A stretch of 64,000 bases of DNA, taken from Pseudomonas sp. AB6 (GTDB lineage Bacteria; Pseudomonadota; Gammaproteobacteria; Pseudomonadales; Pseudomonadaceae). The notes below the pieces were generated by a model. The model had not been told where the DNA came from, did no database searches, and saw nothing but the letters and a program-made list of their open reading frames with translations. A program made the position numbers and the translations under genes. Location of the stretch: positions 2,605,501 to 2,669,500 of the forward strand of contig NZ_JAVIWJ010000001.1 in assembly GCF_034314105.1 (NCBI RefSeq), read 5' to 3'. Positions 59,533-64,000 of this stretch are shown here, piece after piece; within the stretch, counting starts at the first letter, position 1; each line of letters opens with the position of its first letter.

Positions 59533-60300
59533 ATGTTCCCTAGCTTGTTTATCTCCCATGGCTCGCCAATGCTCGCTCTGGAACCTGGCGCGAGTGGCCC
59601 GGCGCTGGCACGTCTCGCGGCCGAGATGCCCAAGCCAAGAGCCATCGTGATTGTCTCGGCGCACTGGGAAAGTCAGGAGCTTTTAGTCAATGGCAATCCA
59701 CAGCCAGAAACCTGGCACGACTTCGGTGGTTTTCCGCCCGACCTGTTTGCTGTGCAGTACCCAGCGCCGGGCTTGCCCGAGCTGACGAAGAAAGTGGTTG
59801 AACTGCTCAGCGCCGATGGACTGCCGGCCCGTATCGACTCCCAGCGTCCGTTTGACCACGGCGTCTGGGTGCCGCTGTCGTTGATGTACCCGCAGGCTGA
59901 CATTCCAGTAGTGCAGGTTTCGCTGCCCAGCCGTCTTGGCCCAGCGCTGCAAACCCGGGTTGGCCGTGCGCTGGCGAGTTTGCGTGAAGAAGGCGTTCTG
60001 ATGATTGGCTCCGGGAGCATCACCCATAACCTGCGGGAGCTGGATTGGCATGCCGGACCAGAAAGTATTGAGCCTTGGGCGCTGGCGTTTCGTGACTGGA
60101 TCGTTGACAAGCTGACGAGCAATGACGAAGCAGCGTTGCATGACTATCGGCGTCTGGAACCGAATGCGGTACGCAACCATCCCAGTGACGAGCATCTGCT
60201 GCCGCTTTATTTTGCACGCGGCGCAGGCGGCGAGTTCAGCATCGCGCATCAGGGATTCACGATGGGCGCGTTGGGAATGGACATTTATCGGTTTGGTTGA
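59533..60300 (+). CDS. ygiD: LigB-family extradiol dioxygenase, YgiD/DODA-like
   Basis: 255 residues of the class III extradiol ring-cleavage fold. Metal ligands appear in SLFISHGSPML (His), PFDHGVWVPL (His) and IGSGSITHNL. The E. coli homologue YgiD has 4,5-DOPA dioxygenase activity; the native substrate is unknown. The ATG at 59533 begins the family N terminus; upstream in-frame sequence is not conserved-looking. It is divergent from tpm. Confidence 0.92.
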   Translation: MFPSLFISHGSPMLALEPGASGPALARLAAEMPKPRAIVIVSAHWESQELLVNGNPQPETWHDFGGFPPDLFAVQYPAPGLPELTKKVVELLSADGLPARIDSQRPFDHGVWVPLSLMYPQADIPVVQVSLPSRLGPALQTRVGRALASLREEGVLMIGSGSITHNLRELDWHAGPESIEPWALAFRDWIVDKLTSNDEAALHDYRRLEPNAVRNHPSDEHLLPLYFARGAGGEFSIAHQGFTMGALGMDIYRFG

Positions 60301-60321
60301 GCGTTCGCCAGATAAATAGTG

Positions 60322-60354
60322 TCGCCTGCTTCCCGAATAAATTCGGTCCCACAG
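60322..60354. repeat. REP element
   Basis: tcgcctgcttcccgaataaattcggtcccacag contains the cccgaat/attcgg inverted core typical of one REP class in the P. fluorescens group. Confidence 0.65.
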
Positions 60355-60358
60355 ATTG

Positions 60359-60384
60359 AACTGACCCCAAAAACCTGGACAAAA
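60359..60384. repeat. Second orphan insertion-sequence-like end
   Basis: aactgaccccaaaaacctggac is a close relative of the sequence at 30139-30159 and of IS3-type ends. No transposase gene adjoins it. Confidence 0.4.
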
Positions 60385-60436
60385 ATTAGCTGACCCGCAG
60401 CAGACGCTCGGGCATCTTCTACAGAAAATCCAAAAC

Positions 60437-60469
60437 AAAAAAATCCCCGAACCAGTCGGGGATTTTTTA
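60437..60469. terminator. Bidirectional terminator between ygiD and the helicase gene
   Basis: aaaaaaatccccga and tcggggatttttt pair fully around a short loop, with A-tract and T-tract on the two sides, so it can stop transcripts from both convergent genes. Confidence 0.9.
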
Positions 60470-60496
60470 TTCAGACTCGATCAGCTCAAGAGCAGA

Positions 60497-62179
60497 TCAG
60501 TCTTCGCGATAGCGACGCAGCTTCAACTGCTTGCCTGCAACTCGGGTGTCCTTGAGCTTGGTCAATAGACGCTCAAGGCCGTCTTCCGGCAGCTCAACCA
60601 GGCTGAAGCTATCGCGCACTTGAATGCGGCCGATCGCTTCGCGGGCCAGGCCGCCTTCGTTGAGGATTGCACCCAACAGGTTTTTAGCAGCAATACCATC
60701 ACGCGCGCCCAGCGCGGTACGGCAACGAGCACGACCTTCAGCCAATGGAACCGGAGCACGACGCTCGCGATCAGCACCGCTGCGCTCAGGACGCTCGCTC
60801 GAAGACGAACGATCGCTGCGCTCACGTGGCGCGCTGGTTGGAACCAGTGGGCGATCACGCTCGATGGCGGCCAGGGTCAATGCTTGACCGTTGGTAGCTT
60901 TGCGCAACAGAGCAGCAGCGAGGGCACGCGGGCTGCAGCCGATATCGGCGATCAGGCGATCAAGCAGATCACCGTGGGTCGATTCAGCGTCGGCAACCAG
61001 CGGAGTCAGGCTGTTAGTCAGTTTCTTGATGCGAGCATCGAGAACAGCTTGAGCATCCGGAAGGCGGACTTCAGCAACCTTCTGACCCGTAACACGCTCG
61101 ATCACTTGCAGCATGCGGCGCTCACGAGGAGTCACCAGCAGCAACGCACGACCTTCGCGACCGGCACGGCCAGTACGGCCAATACGGTGAACGTAGGACT
61201 CTGGATCGTAAGGCATGTCCACGTTGAATACGTGGGTGATACGCGGAACGTCGAGACCACGTGCAGCAACGTCGGTGGCTACAACGATGTCCAGACGGCC
61301 ATCCTTGAGCGACTCAATGACGCGTTCACGTTGGTTTTGAGCGATGTCGCCGTTCAGCGCGGCAGCCTTGTAACCTTTCGCTTCAAGAGCGCTGGCCAGA
61401 TCCAGGGTCGCTTGCTTGGTGCGCACGAACATGATCAGTGCGTCGAAGTCTTCGACTTCCAGCAGGCTCAGCACAGCCGAGGTTTTCTGGTCAGCGTGAA
61501 CCAACAGGTGAGCCTGTTCGATCGCGGTAACGGTTTGGGTCTTGGTCTGAATCTTCACGTGCTTCGGATCGCGCAGGTGGCGTTCAGCGATGGCACGGAT
61601 CGATTGAGGCAAGGTCGCAGAGAACAGAACGGTCTGACGAGTAGCTGGCAACGCCTTGAAGATAACTTCCAGGTCATCCATGAAGCCCAGCTTCAACATT
61701 TCGTCTGCTTCGTCGAGAACCAGGTGGTTCACGGTAGCGAGTACTTTTTCGTCGCGGCGAAGGTGATCGCACAGACGACCCGGCGTGGCGACAACGATCT
61801 GCGCGCCATTACGGATTGCTTTCAACTGCGGGCCCATCGGCGCACCGCCGTAGACCGCTACTACCGTTACACCTGGCATTTGCTTGGCGTAGGTTTCGAA
61901 AGCGGTGGCTACTTGCAGGGCCAATTCGCGAGTTGGCGCGAGGATCAGTGCTTGAGGTTCGCGCTTGGCTGGATCGATACGATGCAGGATTGGCAGTGCG
62001 AACGCAGCGGTTTTACCCGTACCGGTTTGCGCCTGGCCAATCATGTCATGGCCTTCCATGATGATCGGGATCGATTGCTGCTGAATGGCCGAAGGCTCTT
62101 CGTAGCCGGTTGCAATAACGGCTGCGAGAATATTTGGATGAAGTTCAAAAGCGGCGAAGCCGCCGAATTCCTGGGTCAT
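60497..62179 (-). CDS. deaD: DEAD-box ATP-dependent RNA helicase, DeaD/CsdA type
   Basis: 560 residues from an ATG at 62179 with GAGG 8 bases upstream. Helicase motifs in order: Q motif, AQTGTGKT, PTRELA, DEADEM, SAT, and HRIGRTGRAGREGRAL. The C-terminal part has a dimerisation region, an Arg/Ser/Glu-rich linker and a DbpA-type RNA-binding domain. It resembles cold-shock CsdA, which assists ribosome assembly and mRNA decay. A long leader precedes it. Shorter than E. coli DeaD (629) because the C-terminal tail is compact. Confidence 0.94.
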   Translation of the reverse strand: MTQEFGGFAAFELHPNILAAVIATGYEEPSAIQQQSIPIIMEGHDMIGQAQTGTGKTAAFALPILHRIDPAKREPQALILAPTRELALQVATAFETYAKQMPGVTVVAVYGGAPMGPQLKAIRNGAQIVVATPGRLCDHLRRDEKVLATVNHLVLDEADEMLKLGFMDDLEVIFKALPATRQTVLFSATLPQSIRAIAERHLRDPKHVKIQTKTQTVTAIEQAHLLVHADQKTSAVLSLLEVEDFDALIMFVRTKQATLDLASALEAKGYKAAALNGDIAQNQRERVIESLKDGRLDIVVATDVAARGLDVPRITHVFNVDMPYDPESYVHRIGRTGRAGREGRALLLVTPRERRMLQVIERVTGQKVAEVRLPDAQAVLDARIKKLTNSLTPLVADAESTHGDLLDRLIADIGCSPRALAAALLRKATNGQALTLAAIERDRPLVPTSAPRERSDRSSSSERPERSGADRERRAPVPLAEGRARCRTALGARDGIAAKNLLGAILNEGGLAREAIGRIQVRDSFSLVELPEDGLERLLTKLKDTRVAGKQLKLRRYRED

Positions 62180-62401
62180 GGGTCTGCCTCTAGTGCATCC
62201 GCAAAGACCCATGTTCCAAAGCTGCGCGTGCCGTGTAAGACCCTAGAGTCGCCCTGGCTGCTTTGTCGGCGGGGATTTGCGAAAACGTTTGAATGAATGA
62301 ATCGTCAAGGATAGCCCGCAGAGCGGACAAGCAGCCGAAGCTGGCTTCGGGGGATTGCAATACCTGTACGAGGGCCAGGTTAAAGGCCGGCGCGTACTAT
62401 A
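62180..62401 (-). promoter_or_regulatory. Long leader and putative promoter of the helicase gene
   Basis: On the minus strand an extended -10 of the form cggTATAGT lies at 62396-62401; its -35 is poor. Transcription would begin near 62389 and leave a leader of about 210 bases, consistent with the long cold-shock leaders of csdA genes. The next 226 bases (62402-62627) up to the spermidine-synthase-like gene contain nothing I recognise. Confidence 0.5.
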
Positions 62402-62627
62402 CCGGAATTACTGACAAAAGTGAGGGTTATTTTCGGAAAACCACGACCGTCCCGCTCTCTGTTACAGGCTTTGCGCGAACCCACATCTGTGTTTATTTTG
62501 CAAAGTCCCAAATTCTAAGGCTGTACTGCTACATCGTTTCATCTACTTCGATTGGCGGTCTTTTGCCTACCCCAGCGTGACAGGACCTCTCTATATCCTC
62601 CCCTATACGCAAAGAGACTCGCGTTGG

Positions 62628-63383
62628 TCAGGTTGCCGGGCGGATAACCTTGATCAAGGGCAGCAGTGAATAACCCAGACGCGGAGCCAGAACTTCGGCA
62701 CGCTCGGTCAGTGCTTGCAGATCCAAAACCTGTTCAAGGTCTGCTGGCACTATCAGGATGACGTTGCCCTCTTTCACCGGCAACTCCCAATAGTGCCGAT
62801 GGTAGAGTCCACGTAAAAGCGCTGCGCCTAGCGGTTTTCCGTCATCGGCCGCCCATTGGTTGATCACCAGCCAGCCGCCCGGATTCAGATGTTTCTGACA
62901 GTTTTCCAGAAACTTCCAGGCCAGGTGCCCGACACCCGGGCCGACATCGGTATACAAGTCGACGAAGATCAGATCGGCGGACTCAGCGCTGTCAAGCAAC
63001 TCCAGCGCATCGCCGATACGAATGTACAGCCGAGGATCATCGTCCAGACCTAGAAACTCGATGGCCAGACGCGGAACATCAGGCCGTAGCTCGATGGCTT
63101 CGACGTCCTCAAGGGGCAGGAATTTGAGGCAAGCTTGCGTCAGTGTCCCGGCGCCGAGCCCCAGAAACAAAGCGCTTTCTGGTGCATCGTGGCACAGTGC
63201 GGCAATAAACATAGCGCGGGTATAGTCGTATTCCAGCCAGCTTGGGTCGGCAGTGAACGTACAGCTTTGCTCGATGGCATCGCCGAACTCCAGGAACCGA
63301 TACTCGTCCACTTCCAACACACGAATCATGCCGAAAGCATCGTGTACTTCAGCCAGTAAACGCTCGACGCGCTCCTCAGTCAT
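62628..63383 (-). CDS. Spermidine-synthase-like SAM-dependent methyltransferase fold protein
   Basis: About 251 residues from an ATG at 63383 with GGAGAAGCA immediately before. The SpeE-like fold carries the SAM/decarboxylated-SAM loop LFLGLGAGTLTQ, the acidic VEAIELRPDV strand and the DLIFVDLYTD segment. The paired active-site aspartates and putrescine-binding residues of true spermidine synthases are not clearly conserved, so polyamine synthesis is not assured. It is divergent from the DAHP synthase, 130 bases apart. Confidence 0.85.
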   Translation of the reverse strand: MTEERVERLLAEVHDAFGMIRVLEVDEYRFLEFGDAIEQSCTFTADPSWLEYDYTRAMFIAALCHDAPESALFLGLGAGTLTQACLKFLPLEDVEAIELRPDVPRLAIEFLGLDDDPRLYIRIGDALELLDSAESADLIFVDLYTDVGPGVGHLAWKFLENCQKHLNPGGWLVINQWAADDGKPLGAALLRGLYHRHYWELPVKEGNVILIVPADLEQVLDLQALTERAEVLAPRLGYSLLPLIKVIRPAT

Positions 63384-63513
63384 TGCTTCTCCTAATGGCA
63401 TGGTGGCAAGCGGGAAGCGCGGATTGTCGTCTGTGCTGCCATTGGCAAGCAAGCCTGCTCACACAGGGACTGTTAAGATGGCGGTCCGACTGCATTGACC
63501 TGGATTTTCAATC

Positions 63514-64000
<487 letters not shown>

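Noticed and set aside
60620..62296. Plus-strand open frame of 558 codons opposite the DEAD-box helicase
   Set aside because: It is the antisense shadow of a highly conserved helicase; its translation is Gln/Arg/His-rich with no family motifs.
62293..62580. 95-codon plus-strand frame upstream of the helicase
   Set aside because: It lies over the helicase promoter and leader, has no Shine-Dalgarno and no family resemblance.

Overview
The window is chromosomal DNA of a Pseudomonas species (gammaproteobacteria), most like the P. fluorescens / P. syringae side of the genus. This is inferred from near-complete family-level matches to pseudomonad core genes, from gene order resembling the P. aeruginosa blocks around PA3111-PA3116, PA2957-PA2985 and PA2811-PA2843 (recalled, not searched), from an RgsA-type small RNA locus and from scattered REP palindromes. 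No prophage, CRISPR array or intact insertion sequence is visible.

Layout. 1-7833 (minus strand): usg-like asd paralogue, fimV, truA, trpF, accD and the start of folC. 7935-11004 (minus): a DUF1285 protein, a DUF4823 lipoprotein, moaA and a TetR regulator. 11084-12426 (plus): a class V aminotransferase, then the probable RgsA sRNA with its own RpoS-like promoter and terminator. 12491-22698 (minus): the lipid/envelope/replication cluster yceD-rpmF-plsX-fabD-fabG-acpP-fabF-pabC-mltG-tmk-holB-pilZ-tatD. 22804-23382 (plus): maf/yceF. 23432-26054 (minus): rluC, a HAD phosphatase and sppA. 26084-29986 (plus): rne with a roughly 650-nt leader. 30037-31454 is a degraded zone with REP arms, an insertion-sequence-like end, a probable GMC-oxidoreductase remnant and one small secreted MxKDx-repeat gene. 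31455-39475 (minus): comEC-exbB-exbD-lpxK-trm112-kdsB-murB, followed by an xdhC-mocA pair. 39612-45924: DUF2062 (plus), an ABC-2 exporter and a GST (minus), fadE and a small conserved gene (plus). 46361-49044: a four-domain rhodanese (plus) and an aldo/keto reductase (minus). 49206-49743 (minus): a Glu-Gly-Glu-Gly tRNA operon with a strong promoter and a terminator. 49917-60300: a conserved membrane protein, free-Met sulfoxide reductase, DUF815 ATPase, SagS-like hybrid kinase, gpx, msrB, alaA-like aminotransferase, htpX, DUF2959 lipoprotein, tpm and a LigB-type dioxygenase. 60497-63383 (minus): a DEAD-box helicase and a spermidine-synthase-like protein. 63514-64000 (plus): a class II DAHP synthase gene interrupted by an in-frame TAG.

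How the genes work together. The 12.5-22.7 kb cluster joins type II fatty-acid synthesis (plsX, fabD, fabG, acpP, fabF) to a ribosomal protein, folate (pabC), glycan-strand cleavage (mltG), DNA replication (tmk, holB) and type IV pili (pilZ). The 33-39 kb cluster joins LPS synthesis (kdsB, lpxK) to peptidoglycan precursor synthesis (murB) and proton-motive-force coupling (exbBD). The gpx, msrB and fRMsr genes form an oxidative-damage repair neighbourhood around the SagS-like kinase.

Most of the window is ordinary core genome. The observations most worth following are the premature stop in the DAHP synthase, the loss of catalytic residues in the Usg paralogue together with the missing asd/leuB neighbours, the RgsA locus, the long rne leader without a clear ribosome-binding site, the decayed 30-31.5 kb zone with its MxKDx gene, and the rhodanese that alternates cysteine-bearing and cysteine-less domains. 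I found no convincing undescribed multi-gene system.
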